Positions 19,953-29,148 of a stretch of DNA of 64,000 bases are shown here, piece after piece. A model generated the notes under the pieces. It saw only the letters and a list, made by a program, of their open reading frames with translations, searched no databases and was not told where the DNA came from. How positions within the stretch are numbered: position 1 is the stretch's first letter; every line of letters begins with the position of its first letter. A program made the position numbers and the translations under genes. Origin of the DNA: Acidobacteriota bacterium (lineage in GTDB: Bacteria > Acidobacteriota > Terriglobia > Terriglobales > Acidobacteriaceae); assembly GCA_003225175.1 (NCBI GenBank), contig QIBA01000035.1, positions 47,565 to 111,564 of the forward strand, in the 5' to 3' direction.

Positions 19953-20378
19953 CTACACGCTGGCGCCAGCGGCGGATCCCACGGGGCTGGTGCAAAAGGC
20001 ACATCGCTTGGCCGCAATAGGAATCTCGCTCAAACACTCGGGACACCTCTTCGCAGTTGGGTCCGGAGGAGCCACTCCTCGGTTTCTACGTTCCGTGTAG
20101 GCATTCACTGGCATTACGATGAAGAAATAAACCGCAGCTGCGATCATCACGAACGAGATCACAGCATTCAAGAATGCGCCGTACATGATCTTGCTGTTGT
20201 TGATGGTAACGCTCAGGTTGGAAAAGTCTTGCTTGCCGCCGATCGCGGCAATTAGAGGGGTGAACATATTCGTGACCAGCGATGTAATGACGGCTCCGAA
20301 CGCTGCGCCAATCACAACCGCAACTGCCAAATCGACAACATTTCCGCGCAAAACAAACTTCTTGAAACCCTGCAACAT
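19953..20378 (-). CDS. mscL: Large-conductance mechanosensitive channel with C-terminal zinc-ribbon motif
   Basis: Homopentameric inner-membrane tension valve released on hypo-osmotic shock. 141 residues. The N-terminus MLQGFKKFVLRGN leads into TM1 (VVDLAVAVVIGAAFGAVI), the periplasmic loop and TM2 (AVISFVMIAAAVYFFIVMPVNA). The tail has CPEC and CAFC spaced by 12 residues, a zinc-ribbon-like knuckle in place of the usual plain helical bundle. I start at the ATG at 20378, with GGGAGGT nine bases upstream. Confidence 0.93.
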   Translation of the reverse strand: MLQGFKKFVLRGNVVDLAVAVVIGAAFGAVITSLVTNMFTPLIAAIGGKQDFSNLSVTINNSKIMYGAFLNAVISFVMIAAAVYFFIVMPVNAYTERRNRGVAPPDPTAKRCPECLSEIPIAAKRCAFCTSPVGSAAGASV

Positions 20379-20485
20379 GGGCGTACCTCCCGGAGTAGCG
20401 GGCGGCAGCATAACAGAAAAAGAATCGCGGAGTTTAGGGAAGGCACCCACTTTAGTCGTGCCGGTTAGAACTGATTTCTGATTCT

Positions 20486-20549
20486 CGCTTCAGCGCCTGA
20501 GGTAGCATGCTGATGATGAAAACCAACATTTACCTCAGCGGCTAAAGCG
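20486..20549. repeat. Inverted repeat with 19-bp arms upstream of mscL
   Basis: Left arm 20486-20504 and right arm 20531-20549 match at 16 of 19 positions; each holds CTGAGGTA or its complement. The loop is 26 bases. It is in the gap between minus-strand PilZ and mscL genes. The piece GCGCCTGAGG also appears in the metK leader near 58160, so it may be a dispersed element. Confidence 0.6.
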
Positions 20550-20638
20550 AACCATAATGGGATCGCATTGACGGCACAGATGCGACCTTCTTTACCGCAA
20601 AGCTTTAACGCTTGCTGGCGTGCTTATGGAAGGGACAA

Positions 20639-21022
20639 CTAGATATTCGTATGGCCGCTGGCCGAGTTGAGCAACTCGCGAAGGCGAGCTGCCTGCGTTT
20701 GTTCCGTGGTCGTGTCGTTTAGGTACTCGATGCCATATGAGTAGCCGCGGCGATTGCGCACCTCAGCCTTGACCCGCAGCGGCTGTCCGGAATAGGCGGG
20801 GGTAAATTCGATCTCGATGATGTCACCAATGCGCAGCTCCACTCCAGCGAAGACGGCCAGCCCGCCGTCACTCATGTCGCGCCCACGCGCCTCAACGATC
20901 TTGGCTGTGTGAAGAGAATTCCAGAAAATCAAGCGAATTGGGATGTCGATCTTGTGCCGCTCCCAGCGTCGCTTGCGCGCAAAGCCAATGGAAGGTTGAG
21001 GAGAGGAGAAGGCAGTGGCCAT
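20639..21022 (-). CDS. PilZ-domain protein (predicted c-di-GMP receptor)
   Basis: A 127-residue single-domain protein. The N-terminal RKRRWERHKIDIPI supplies the RxxxR motif and DMSDGGLAVF supplies the DxSxxG motif, so both c-di-GMP-binding elements are intact. The rest is the six-stranded beta barrel (GDIIEIEFTPAY, LRVKAEVRNRRGYSYGIEY) with a C-terminal helix. It likely transmits c-di-GMP levels to a partner. A GGDEF cyclase is at 59440 in this window. Start is the ATG at 21022; the frame continues upstream without protein-like sequence. Confidence 0.85.
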   Translation of the reverse strand: MATAFSSPQPSIGFARKRRWERHKIDIPIRLIFWNSLHTAKIVEARGRDMSDGGLAVFAGVELRIGDIIEIEFTPAYSGQPLRVKAEVRNRRGYSYGIEYLNDTTTEQTQAARLRELLNSASGHTNI

Positions 21023-21349
21023 GCCGTGATAATAGCGACGGTCTTGATTTCTCCGAAGATTACTAAAGGCACACGTTGGTAATGATTTGCAAGTATCCGT
21101 GACTAGACTGTGCATGCCGCACAAAACAGAGACTTTGCGCAACCAGCATTTCCACAGCCGGGGTGACGAGAACGCGCTGGAATTGTGTGCCTCTTTTCTT
21201 TCTCTGTTCGCCCAGATTACTTTTCCAGACGTTCGTGTTGTTGAGTAGTCCGAACCTCGGAGCTGCGCGACTTCGAAGCCGAGAATCCGAGGTCAACCTG
21301 CCAATTATCGCTGGCCTCCAACTGAAGACAGCGTTGAAAAGGAGCTCTC
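21023..21349. other. Divergent intergenic region, PilZ / alcohol dehydrogenase
   Basis: About 327 bases with no convincing gene. It has a T-rich stretch at 21188-21210 and the strong AAAAGGAG ribosome site at 21337-21344 just before the dehydrogenase ATG. Promoters for both neighbours should be here, but I cannot pick a clear -35/-10 pair. Confidence 0.45.
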
Positions 21350-22574
21350 ATGAACGCAGTACTGTTTCGCGGAGTCGGCAATATTCAGCTCGAAAACGTT
21401 CCTGACCCAAAGATTCAGAAGCCCAATGACGCGGTGGTGCGGCTTACGGCAAGCGCGATCTGTGGCACTGACCTCCACATGATCCGTGGCACCATGGCGG
21501 GAATGAAGCCTGGAACCATTTTGGGACACGAGGGTGTCGGCATCGTCGAGGAAGTCGGAAGCGCCGTGCGCAACTTTAAACCGGGATCGTGTAGTAATTC
21601 CCTCCACCATTGCCTGCGGAAACTGCTCTTATTGCCGTGCCGGCTACTACTCACAGTGCGACAAGGCGAATCCAAACGGTCCCGAGGCGGGCACAGCATT
21701 TTTCGGTGGTCCAGCGTCCACTGGACCATTCGACGGCCTCCAGGCCGAGTATGCACGCATTCCCTTTGCGAATATCGGCCTCGTTCGAGTTCCCGATGGC
21801 GTCAGCGATAATCAGGCAATCTTGCTTTCCGACATCATTCCCACAGCATGGATGGCCGCCGAGATCGCCTGCATACACGCTGGCAGCACGGTGGCAGTCT
21901 TCGGATGCGGTCCTGTCGGGCAGTTTGTAATCGCCTGCGCCAAGCTGTTGAATGCCGGGCGCATTTTCGCCATCGATACCATTCCGTCGCGACTGGAAAT
22001 GGCCCAGGACCAAGGCGCTGAAATCATCGATTTCAACCGGGAGGACCCGATTGAGGCGATAAAGGGCTTTACCGGCGGCATTGGAGCAGATCGTGTAATC
22101 GACGCTGTTGGTGTTGATGCCACGCATCCGCATCATGGACCTGCCAAGAAGTCATGGCTGCGAAGACCAAAGGACCGCCTAGAACGCAAGATGATCACGC
22201 CAAAGACAAGCGTGCAAGGCGATAATTGGCATCCCGGCGACGCTCCTTCACAGGCGCTCTCGTGGGCAGTAGAGTCCGTAGCCAAAGCGGGAACCATGTC
22301 CATCATCGGTGTTTACCCGGAGACAGCAGAGAGTTTCCCGATCGGGACAGCAATGGAAAAGAATCTCACGCTCAAAATGGGGAATTGCAATCACCGTAAA
22401 TATATCCCGATGCTGCTGGACAAGGTGGTAAGTGGCGTACTGGATCCCGAGAAGGTGCTCACGAACATAGAGCCAATGACGAATGTGATTGATGCGTACA
22501 AGGCATTTGATACGCGCCAACCTGGCTGGATAAAAGTGAAGCTCGAGCCTTCAGCCTCGAGGCGGGCGGCTTGA
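21350..22574 (+). pseudogene. Zinc-dependent alcohol dehydrogenase, formaldehyde dehydrogenase-like, frameshifted
   Basis: Two adjacent frames together make one complete medium-chain dehydrogenase. The first (21350 to about 21584) has a good AAGGAG site and reads the catalytic zinc region: ICGTDLHMIRG and GHEGVGIVEEVG, ending NFKP. The second (about 21584 to 22574) reads DRVVIPSTIACGNCSYC with the four-Cys structural zinc site, the Rossmann VAVFGCGPVGQFVIACAK and the full C-terminus. The family junction is NFKPGDRVV; the sequence fits loss of two bases in the Gly codon near 21584. Both halves are otherwise intact, so the lesion is recent or a sequencing error. If intact it would oxidise formaldehyde or another alcohol with NAD. 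Confidence 0.8.
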
Positions 22575-22584
22575 CGTAGCCCGG

Positions 22585-23334
22585 TCAGCCTCGAATCAGC
22601 GCAGTTTGAAGCAGTTCTTTTCTTCCAGCCGGCAGCCGGGCTTGCGTGATCACCTCTTTGATCGCGGGCTTGGGCAACTTGGCTGCAATTTTCAGCACTA
22701 ATGAGTCCGTAGCCTCTCTCCGGCGCAGAATCCCAATTTGGATTTCGCGTCGGAGAGACCACTTTGAATGATTTGCAAGCATTATCAAGAAGGTAAGCGG
22801 AATCTCCGGCCTGCCAAGCGCCTTAACGATGCTAGCTTCCGTAATTCGCGGATTCTGCAACGCCGCTTCGCTGACGGTCGTCTGGCCGTCAACCAACAGG
22901 GCTCCGGCTACTTTCGTCGAACCTCTTCGAGCTAAGGTAATTCGCTCTCCTAAGGCGAGCGTTGCCGATTTTCCGACTAGACTTTCTTCGACTGCGAGTT
23001 TTATATCGGGAAGCACGGACGGCGTCAACGCCAGCTGCATCAGTTCGAAGGTGAACAATCTTCTGAGCAAAGGCAAGGAAATGTGACGCGGAGTGCGCTG
23101 GTGTTCAACGACTCCGACGAGCACCTTGCGCCGCTTAATTACCGAGTGATTACGAGCAATTTCCTCAAGGGCTACAGCTGGTAAATCGCGTCGGCGAAGA
23201 ATCGCCAGCGCAAGATCTTCCATTAAGGCAGGATGTTTAGCCGCAACTACAAGATCTTCGACAAACGAACTGGCGATCAACTCTTCTGGGTTGGCGTCCG
23301 GATTGTCGAGCGAGATCGGCCGTCTATTCGTCAC
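22585..23334 (-). CDS. Alpha-helical repeat protein (HEAT/DUF2336-like), unknown function
   Basis: A 249-residue cytoplasmic protein with no signal peptide. It is built of short paired helices of about 25-30 residues (for example HPALMEDLALAILRRRDLPAVALEEIARN and PEIPLTFLIMLANHSKWSL), which resembles HEAT-like repeats of DUF2336-type proteins. I do not recognise a catalytic site. The ATG is 34 bases after the BadF-type kinase stop on the same strand, so they probably form an operon. A scaffold or regulatory role would fit but is a guess. Confidence 0.6.
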   Translation of the reverse strand: MTNRRPISLDNPDANPEELIASSFVEDLVVAAKHPALMEDLALAILRRRDLPAVALEEIARNHSVIKRRKVLVGVVEHQRTPRHISLPLLRRLFTFELMQLALTPSVLPDIKLAVEESLVGKSATLALGERITLARRGSTKVAGALLVDGQTTVSEAALQNPRITEASIVKALGRPEIPLTFLIMLANHSKWSLRREIQIGILRRREATDSLVLKIAAKLPKPAIKEVITQARLPAGRKELLQTALIRG

Positions 23335-23368
23335 AAGTAATCAACTGGCGGGGTGTGGAACTTTACCC

Positions 23369-24286
23369 TCATGAGGCAGATGCGCTGTTACACTTCCGCG
23401 CCATCGAGAGTGCTCCCATTACGGGATGTACAGGCTCAAGGTTCACGGCTGCGCCAGGGTGTTTAGCGCGCACCAGTTCGCCGAACCTCTGCCGGATTTG
23501 TGGAGAATGTGCAAATACGCCACCCGTGACTGCCACATTAACTTTCGAGATTTCGGGCCACAGTTTGCGTACAACGATGGTCGCGAGCCGTGCGAGTTCC
23601 TCAGCTGCCGAAATGAGAATCTCGCCCGCCAATTTGTCGCCACCATCGGCGCATTGCAGAACGGCGGGCAGCAGCGATGAAAAGTCCGGTGGTGGATTCG
23701 AGTTCGCCATCGAGACGAGTTCTTCAATGGTCTTCAAATCCCAAGCTCTCATGACAGCGTCCAACAAGCTGGTCGGCTGCTTGCCATCGTAGGCTCGCAT
23801 CGCGTAAGCCACGGCTCTACGCCCGATCCAGAATCCGGAGCCCTCGTCCGAAATCATCGGTCCCCAGCCGCCCGCGCGCCCAGACTCGCCACAATCATTG
23901 ATTCCGAGAACGTTTGAGCCCGTGCCCGCGATCAGGAGAACCCCAGGCCGACCGCGAAATGCCGCATGGTGGGCAATGAGCGCATCGTTCACAACTTGTA
24001 CCTCTCCGGCTACGAGCTGTTTGAGGACGCTATAGGTCCAGTCTGTAACTTCGGGAATACTGGAACCGGCAATGCCAATGCAGGTCCGCGTGATTTGCTG
24101 TGGAGTAACGCCTGCGGACCGGCAGGCCTCTGCTACTGCGCTCTCAAGAGCCCGGCCCGCCGCATCTTCGCCGACCTTTTTGATCTTGATTGTGCTTCCG
24201 ACGCTCCTGCCTAGGACACGCGAGTTGTCCCCAACGACGCACTCGGTCTTGGTTCCACCACCGTCAATTCCCAGGAAGAAACTCAC
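23369..24286 (-). CDS. BadF/BadG/BcrA-type ATPase, N-acetylglucosamine kinase-like
   Basis: An ASKHA-fold kinase of about 305 residues: the phosphate-1 loop FLGIDGGGTKTEC at the N-terminus, IAGSSIPEV, the second phosphate loop LIAGTGSNVLG, GGWGPMISDEGSGFWIGRRA, and VNVAVTGGVFAHSPQIR for the adenosine site. The DEGSG motif and length match eukaryote-like N-acetylglucosamine kinases. Probable role is phosphorylating an amino sugar from cell-wall recycling or chitin. The start is taken as GTG at 24286, directly before the FLGIDGGG strand; the frame stays open to 24385, so the start is unsure. Followed by the helical-repeat gene. Confidence 0.8.
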   Translation of the reverse strand: MSFFLGIDGGGTKTECVVGDNSRVLGRSVGSTIKIKKVGEDAAGRALESAVAEACRSAGVTPQQITRTCIGIAGSSIPEVTDWTYSVLKQLVAGEVQVVNDALIAHHAAFRGRPGVLLIAGTGSNVLGINDCGESGRAGGWGPMISDEGSGFWIGRRAVAYAMRAYDGKQPTSLLDAVMRAWDLKTIEELVSMANSNPPPDFSSLLPAVLQCADGGDKLAGEILISAAEELARLATIVVRKLWPEISKVNVAVTGGVFAHSPQIRQRFGELVRAKHPGAAVNLEPVHPVMGALSMARKCNSASAS

Positions 24287-24471
24287 GCACTTAGTTCTAT
24301 CACGGGAACTTACCGCCTTCCCGGAGACGAGTAACCTGTCGAAGTGACCCGTCAGGATTCCCTCCCTTGACCCAAACCGCTGCAAAATCCTTATTGCATT
24401 TCTCAGAATGCTGGGTAATGATGCGCTCTACATCCCCTCAAAAATCATTAGCCAGTGAGTAACCGAAGCAA

Positions 24472-24705
24472 ATGAAGGATCTTTACGAGCTGATTCGTCA
24501 CAAGGAAGCCGATTTGGAACGCATCCAGCGCGAAATTGATGCTTTGCGTCTGAGCGCCAAATTACTGGAAGAGAGCGGACGCACTCCTGTCCAGGCGGCG
24601 GCTGCTTCGGCGGCTACGAGTGTATATAGTCCCGCGCCTAAGCCTCTTCCTGCACAGCCCGTTGCCACCCCCACCACATGGGCTTCTGCTAAACAGTTTC
24701 CATAG
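24472..24705 (+). CDS. Small coiled-coil protein, unknown function
   Basis: 77 residues. The first 35 (LYELIRHKEADLERIQREID and onward) form an amphipathic coiled coil; the rest is Ala/Pro-rich and unstructured. There is no signal peptide. It ends 23 bases before the PilZ-GAF-TonB gene on the same strand and is probably co-transcribed, so it may be a partner of that protein. I do not recognise a named family. Confidence 0.6.
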   Translation: MKDLYELIRHKEADLERIQREIDALRLSAKLLEESGRTPVQAAAASAATSVYSPAPKPLPAQPVATPTTWASAKQFP

Positions 24706-24728
24706 GATGCGGTGAGGAATTTCCGTTC

Positions 24729-26561
24729 ATGGGTACTTCCGCCAGCCCGATTGGGCGAGACGAAGAATCTGGATCCGATCAGCGGCAGTCTGCTCGAAGA
24801 GTTGTTTCCGAGCCCATCCGGTTAGAATTGCAGCCGGACCGAGAGGTTTGGATACAAGACTTGGGTGAAGGCGGCCTTGGCATTGCGAGCAGCTCGCTGC
24901 TGGAGCTCGGGATGCCTGCCTCTCTGAGATTTGAGCTTCCGGAGACTGGCTCTGTGATCGATGCCACTGGCGTGATCACGTGGAGCGGCGATGACGGCAG
25001 AGCAGGGATTCGTTTCACGCGAATCGAGCCCGCATCAACGGCGGCTCTCCGCAAATGGCTTAATTCGGGCGCAAACACACATCCATCGCACTCGGATGGT
25101 GCTCACGTGGACAACGATTTATCTCGCAAGATCGCCGCGTTACGCGAAGTAGCGGATCTGCAGGCGATCATCTCCACCGAGCATCTGGAAACCAGCACGG
25201 CACTGGACGTGGTTGTGCGACGCATGGCCGAACTCACGCGCGCAACGGGTGCGGCAATCGCTCTGCGCGAAGGTCAGGACGTTTTTTGTCAGGCCAGTTT
25301 CGGCAACGCTCCGGACGTCGGTGTAAAGCTTTCTTCGAGTTCGTTGTCGGGAGAGTGTCTGCGTTCCGGCACGCTTGTCATGCTCGAGGATTCCGAGAAT
25401 GATTCGCGAGTGAATCCGGAAGTTTGCCGTTCCTTGAATTTCCGTTCCCTGCTGATCATGCCCATCCATGCGGGGACGGAAATCGTTGGCATCGCCGAAG
25501 TCCTTTCGCCGGATCCTCATAACTTCGAAGGTGGCGACATTCTGGTAGTGAGCTTCCTCACCGATCTAATTGCCAGCGTTGCGGCGCCACCCAAAGAGAT
25601 TTCAGCACCTGAATACACCCCGTTCGATGTTCATGAGGCTCTGGAACCGTTTCTCGTTCCCCATTTGGAACCACTACCCGGCGCGATTATGCCATCGGCA
25701 GCAACTGCGATTGCGCCGCCTTCCGCCCAGAGGGCTCCTGTCTCGAGTCTTCGCGTGGAGCAAACAGCTCCTGCGCAACAAAAGCCCGAGCATTTTGAAG
25801 GGGGAATGCACATCCGCATGCCAGCACGTGGCACGCGCATCTCCTTCATTGGAATCCTGTTGGCAGGCGTCCTGCTGGTGCTTGGATATATCTATTACCG
25901 CAATAGCCGTGCAGCGGCTCAAACAGGCAACCACGCACCAGTGGTTGGACCGAGCGGGAGTGCGACAACTACACCTTCCCCAGCGATCTTGCCTAGCTCA
26001 AATCCGGGATCATCTCCAAATATCGCGAGAGGTACAGTGTCCGCTCGCACCATTCGCCCAGCTTCGGTTCCTCCGAGCCGTACTAACAATGCCGAGGTGA
26101 CAGAGCTCGAAGTGATTCAAGGGCACACTGTGACTCCCAAGCCGGCAGCAGAGCCTGCTGCTCCCGAGCTTTCACCGATGAACATGGCGGATCTGGCGCG
26201 AGGCTCAAACGCGCTGCCTGCATCGATTGTGTTGGCGAAGACTGCGACTCCAGAGCTTGGACCGCCTCCATCTCAGGGCGTAGTCCCTCAATCTCAGGGC
26301 GTAGTCCAAGGCAAGCTAATTAAACGAGTGCTGCCTCAGTATCCCGAAATGGCACGGCGTGCAGGTGTATCCGGCGAGGTCGTAATCGCCGGGATTATCC
26401 AAACAGATGGAATGTTGCGCAACTTGAAGGTTCTAAGCGGCAGCCCGCTGCTCCGTGAAGCCGCGCTGGATGCGGCAAGGCAATGGCGATACTCGCCTTA
26501 CATGCTCGGCGGGAAACCTGTGGAAGCGGAGACTCGTATCACCGTCAGCTTCCACCAGTAG
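24729..26561 (+). CDS. PilZ-GAF-transmembrane-TonB C-terminal fusion protein
   Basis: A 610-residue protein with a rare order of parts. About 20-115 is a PilZ domain: RQSAR fits RxxxR, and DLGEGGLGI replaces the usual DxSxxG with Gly at the Ser. About 140-285 is a GAF domain (GAAIALREGQDVFCQA, LIMPIHAGTEIVGIAEV). A Pro/Ala linker leads to one membrane helix at about 373-393, then a Pro/Ser-rich stretch with a duplicated SQGVVPQ/SQGVVQ unit. About 528-610 is a TonB C-terminal domain (LPQYPEMARRAGVSGEVVIA ending in RQWRYSPYMLGGKPVE). Topology would put PilZ-GAF in the cytoplasm and TonB in the periplasm, so c-di-GMP or a GAF ligand might control contact with an outer-membrane partner. A GAGGAA site precedes the ATG. 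Confidence 0.82.
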   Translation: MGTSASPIGRDEESGSDQRQSARRVVSEPIRLELQPDREVWIQDLGEGGLGIASSSLLELGMPASLRFELPETGSVIDATGVITWSGDDGRAGIRFTRIEPASTAALRKWLNSGANTHPSHSDGAHVDNDLSRKIAALREVADLQAIISTEHLETSTALDVVVRRMAELTRATGAAIALREGQDVFCQASFGNAPDVGVKLSSSSLSGECLRSGTLVMLEDSENDSRVNPEVCRSLNFRSLLIMPIHAGTEIVGIAEVLSPDPHNFEGGDILVVSFLTDLIASVAAPPKEISAPEYTPFDVHEALEPFLVPHLEPLPGAIMPSAATAIAPPSAQRAPVSSLRVEQTAPAQQKPEHFEGGMHIRMPARGTRISFIGILLAGVLLVLGYIYYRNSRAAAQTGNHAPVVGPSGSATTTPSPAILPSSNPGSSPNIARGTVSARTIRPASVPPSRTNNAEVTELEVIQGHTVTPKPAAEPAAPELSPMNMADLARGSNALPASIVLAKTATPELGPPPSQGVVPQSQGVVQGKLIKRVLPQYPEMARRAGVSGEVVIAGIIQTDGMLRNLKVLSGSPLLREAALDAARQWRYSPYMLGGKPVEAETRITVSFHQ

Positions 26562-26562
26562 C

Positions 26563-26958
26563 CTACCGAAAAATTCTTTCCGCGCTGCTCCTGGCCGCGT
26601 TACTTGCCCCTTGGTCCACGGGACCAGAGTCGGCGCTGGCCTGCATTAACAATCGATCCTGCTTGACCGAATGCAGGTAGTTAACGAGCTGCGTGTATTC
26701 GCGCCGATCGGCTGGGGTTACAGCCGCCGTGTTCGCGACCGCAACCGCTTGCTCAGCCTCAGCGATGCCAGGATCGAAGACGGCATCCGTCTCGGACTGG
26801 GCTTGCTGGGCTTTCTCGATCTTCTCAAACGCAACTCTTCCCAGCTGGTGGAAGTTAGACGAAACAGTGGCAGCGTGCCCCGCTGGAGCTAAGTGAATTG
26901 CCCCGTAATAGAACAGCGGCGCAAGCATAATTACGAGAAAGCAAATGCGCACTTTCAT
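26563..26958 (-). CDS. Small exported protein, unknown function
   Basis: 131 residues with a signal peptide or anchor (MKVRICFLVIMLAPLFYYGAI), then an Ala/Glu-rich helical stretch (KIEKAQQAQSETDAVFDPGI, AEAEQAVAVAN) and a polar C-terminus. No family recognised. It is convergent with the TonB-fusion gene, with one base between the stops. Confidence 0.5.
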   Translation of the reverse strand: MKVRICFLVIMLAPLFYYGAIHLAPAGHAATVSSNFHQLGRVAFEKIEKAQQAQSETDAVFDPGIAEAEQAVAVANTAAVTPADRREYTQLVNYLHSVKQDRLLMQASADSGPVDQGASNAARSSAERIFR

Positions 26959-27073
26959 GCTGAAATGATGGGCTCATCTGGCTGAGGCGGGGTAATTACG
27001 CAGGTCACAAACGTGCTGTCACGATAGAGAAAAGTAATCTGGAAGTAACCATCCGTTATTGCCTAACCAGTAA

Positions 27074-28957
27074 CTACTGCAGCAGCCCGATTTGGCGCTG
27101 GAGAGCTTGGAAACGCTTATCCGAGTGCAAGTTCTGGAACTCGGGATATACGTTTAAGTACACCAGGTATTCATCGCGTCCTTGGTAGGCCTTCTCGAGC
27201 CAGGTGATCGCTTCTTCACGCTCCCCAAGTCCGTTGAAGACGAGGGCCACATGGAGCGGCGACACATACATACGCGCCTCGGCTATTTTTTGGAGCTGAT
27301 CGAGCACTTTCAGAGCCTCAAGACGTCTCCCATTCACCGCATATGCATATCCGAGCCAGGCGAGTTTGTCTTGCTGGCCGCCCGAATAGACTCTCGCTTT
27401 CTCCAGCACTGCGATCGCATCTGCGTTTCTTCCCTGCATAAGTAATACCGGCCCCATGCGTTCATAGACGTAGGGCTGTCGGGGATCGATCGCGGCCGCC
27501 TTTTCATATTGGGCGTTCGCTTCCTCAAACATCCTCATAAGCGCGAGCAGAGATCCCTGATTGGTATGGCCGAACGATTCCATGGGACTGAGTTCGACCG
27601 ACTCTCTGGACTGAACAAGAGCCTCTTCAAACCGACCCATACTCTTCAGAAACAAGCCATAAGTATCCCGGGAAGTAGCGTCATTCGGACTGAGTTGAAT
27701 CGCACGGCGAAATTCCTTCTCGGCTTCGGTAAAGTTCCACTCGTAGCGCCACTCAACCCAGGCTAACTCGCGGTGGGCTGCTGAGGAGTCGGGGTCCAGT
27801 TCCAGCGCTTTTAGAAGCAGACTACGGGCCGCAGCGTACGACGATTTGGGATCTGCAGCGCCCTGGCTCGCCATGGCACGATTCATGACAGCCATCGAGA
27901 CATAGGGCGGAGCGTACCCGGGATTCAGCCGAATGGCAGTTCGCAGGTGTTCCATGTTCGCCAGCATGGCTTGAGTTCCCGGTATATCGAACCGAAGTTT
28001 TGCTTTCAGATATGCGTCGTACCCTTCGCTGTTCACTGTGCTGGCGACTGACAAGCGCGCCTCGTCCTGTGGAGTCAATTGAACGCGGATCTCAGACGCT
28101 ATTTCCCGGGCCACTCGGTTTTGCAGCGTAATCACATCTTCCAGATTTCCGTCATAGCTGTTCGACCACAAATGATCGCGTTTGCCGCTCTCGATCAGTT
28201 CGGCCGTGATCCGGACCCGATTGCCCGAACGTCTGACGGTTCCCTCCAGCAGGTAATTCGCGCCCAACTCCCGGCTGATTTGGTCCTCACGCTTCGACGT
28301 GCCTTTGTACCGGGCCATCGAGGTCCAGGCAATCACGCCGAGCCGGTCAGAAGGGAGCCGTCCAAATTGCGAAATCATCTCAGCCGTCAGACCATCTGCG
28401 AAGAACTCCTGTGCCGAGTCTTTGCTGAGGTTCTCAAAAGGGAGAACAGCTAACATCGCTCGGCCTGGTGGAACTGGGGTGGCGGTGTTCCTGCCAATCA
28501 CGTAAGCGATAACGAGCAATGAGGCGAGCGCCAGCGCTGAACCCGCTATCCAAATTTTGCGATGAGAAGGCTTTGAAGAAATCTCAGGCAGCGCAAGGGA
28601 CGATCCAGAACATGAAACGTGGGATTCTTTTAATTCCAAACTCTGAACTTGTTCGATCGAAGCAAGCAACCGATATCCGCCTTTGGGAATCGTCTGGATA
28701 AAGCGAGGATTCTTCTTGTCATCGTCAAAGGCCTTACGAAGTTCCGAGATCGATCGCGTGAGCACGTCATCGGTGACAAACGTGTCCGTCCACACGGTCT
28801 GCATTAGCTTTTCTTTGGAGACAACGCCGGGAGATTTCGCCAGGCACACCAACACCTGCATCACCTTCGGCTCGAGGTGAACCATCTTGCCGTTGCGGCG
28901 CAGGCTGTTGAGCTTGGGCGAGACGACCCACTCTTGAATCTGGAAGTTATCGTCCAT
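27074..28957 (-). CDS. Winged-helix transmembrane regulator with TolB-like and TPR domains (CadC-like)
   Basis: 627 residues. About 5-100 is an OmpR/PhoB-type winged helix (VHLEPKVMQVLVCLAKSPG, SRSISELRKAFDDD, FIQTIPKGGYRL), which binds DNA. A membrane helix follows at about 131-151. Next is a TolB N-terminal/FlgO-like domain (LAVLPFENLSKDSAQEFFAD, LEGTVRRSGNRVRI), then at least six TPR units from about 315 to the end (ALELDPDSSAAHRELAWVEW and similar). This architecture, DNA-binding inside and sensor outside, is abundant in Acidobacteriota and other soil bacteria. There is no REC domain, so signalling is one-component. Target genes are unknown; the divergent aspartyl protease is a candidate. 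Confidence 0.88.
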   Translation of the reverse strand: MDDNFQIQEWVVSPKLNSLRRNGKMVHLEPKVMQVLVCLAKSPGVVSKEKLMQTVWTDTFVTDDVLTRSISELRKAFDDDKKNPRFIQTIPKGGYRLLASIEQVQSLELKESHVSCSGSSLALPEISSKPSHRKIWIAGSALALASLLVIAYVIGRNTATPVPPGRAMLAVLPFENLSKDSAQEFFADGLTAEMISQFGRLPSDRLGVIAWTSMARYKGTSKREDQISRELGANYLLEGTVRRSGNRVRITAELIESGKRDHLWSNSYDGNLEDVITLQNRVAREIASEIRVQLTPQDEARLSVASTVNSEGYDAYLKAKLRFDIPGTQAMLANMEHLRTAIRLNPGYAPPYVSMAVMNRAMASQGAADPKSSYAAARSLLLKALELDPDSSAAHRELAWVEWRYEWNFTEAEKEFRRAIQLSPNDATSRDTYGLFLKSMGRFEEALVQSRESVELSPMESFGHTNQGSLLALMRMFEEANAQYEKAAAIDPRQPYVYERMGPVLLMQGRNADAIAVLEKARVYSGGQQDKLAWLGYAYAVNGRRLEALKVLDQLQKIAEARMYVSPLHVALVFNGLGEREEAITWLEKAYQGRDEYLVYLNVYPEFQNLHSDKRFQALQRQIGLLQ

Positions 28958-29148
28958 TGCATCTTCTAGACATAAAGCTAGTGCTGATTATGACCGCACG
29001 AGTGGCTATTTGGTTCCCGAAGAAATTCCGATGAAAATCCGAATTCTCACACGTGGCCCGACATCTCACGAAAATTTGAGGCCGTCTTCAGGACTTCCTC
29101 CGCTTCCGCCCAATAGCTTGCGACTCGCGCCGCCGGTGCGAAGTCAGC

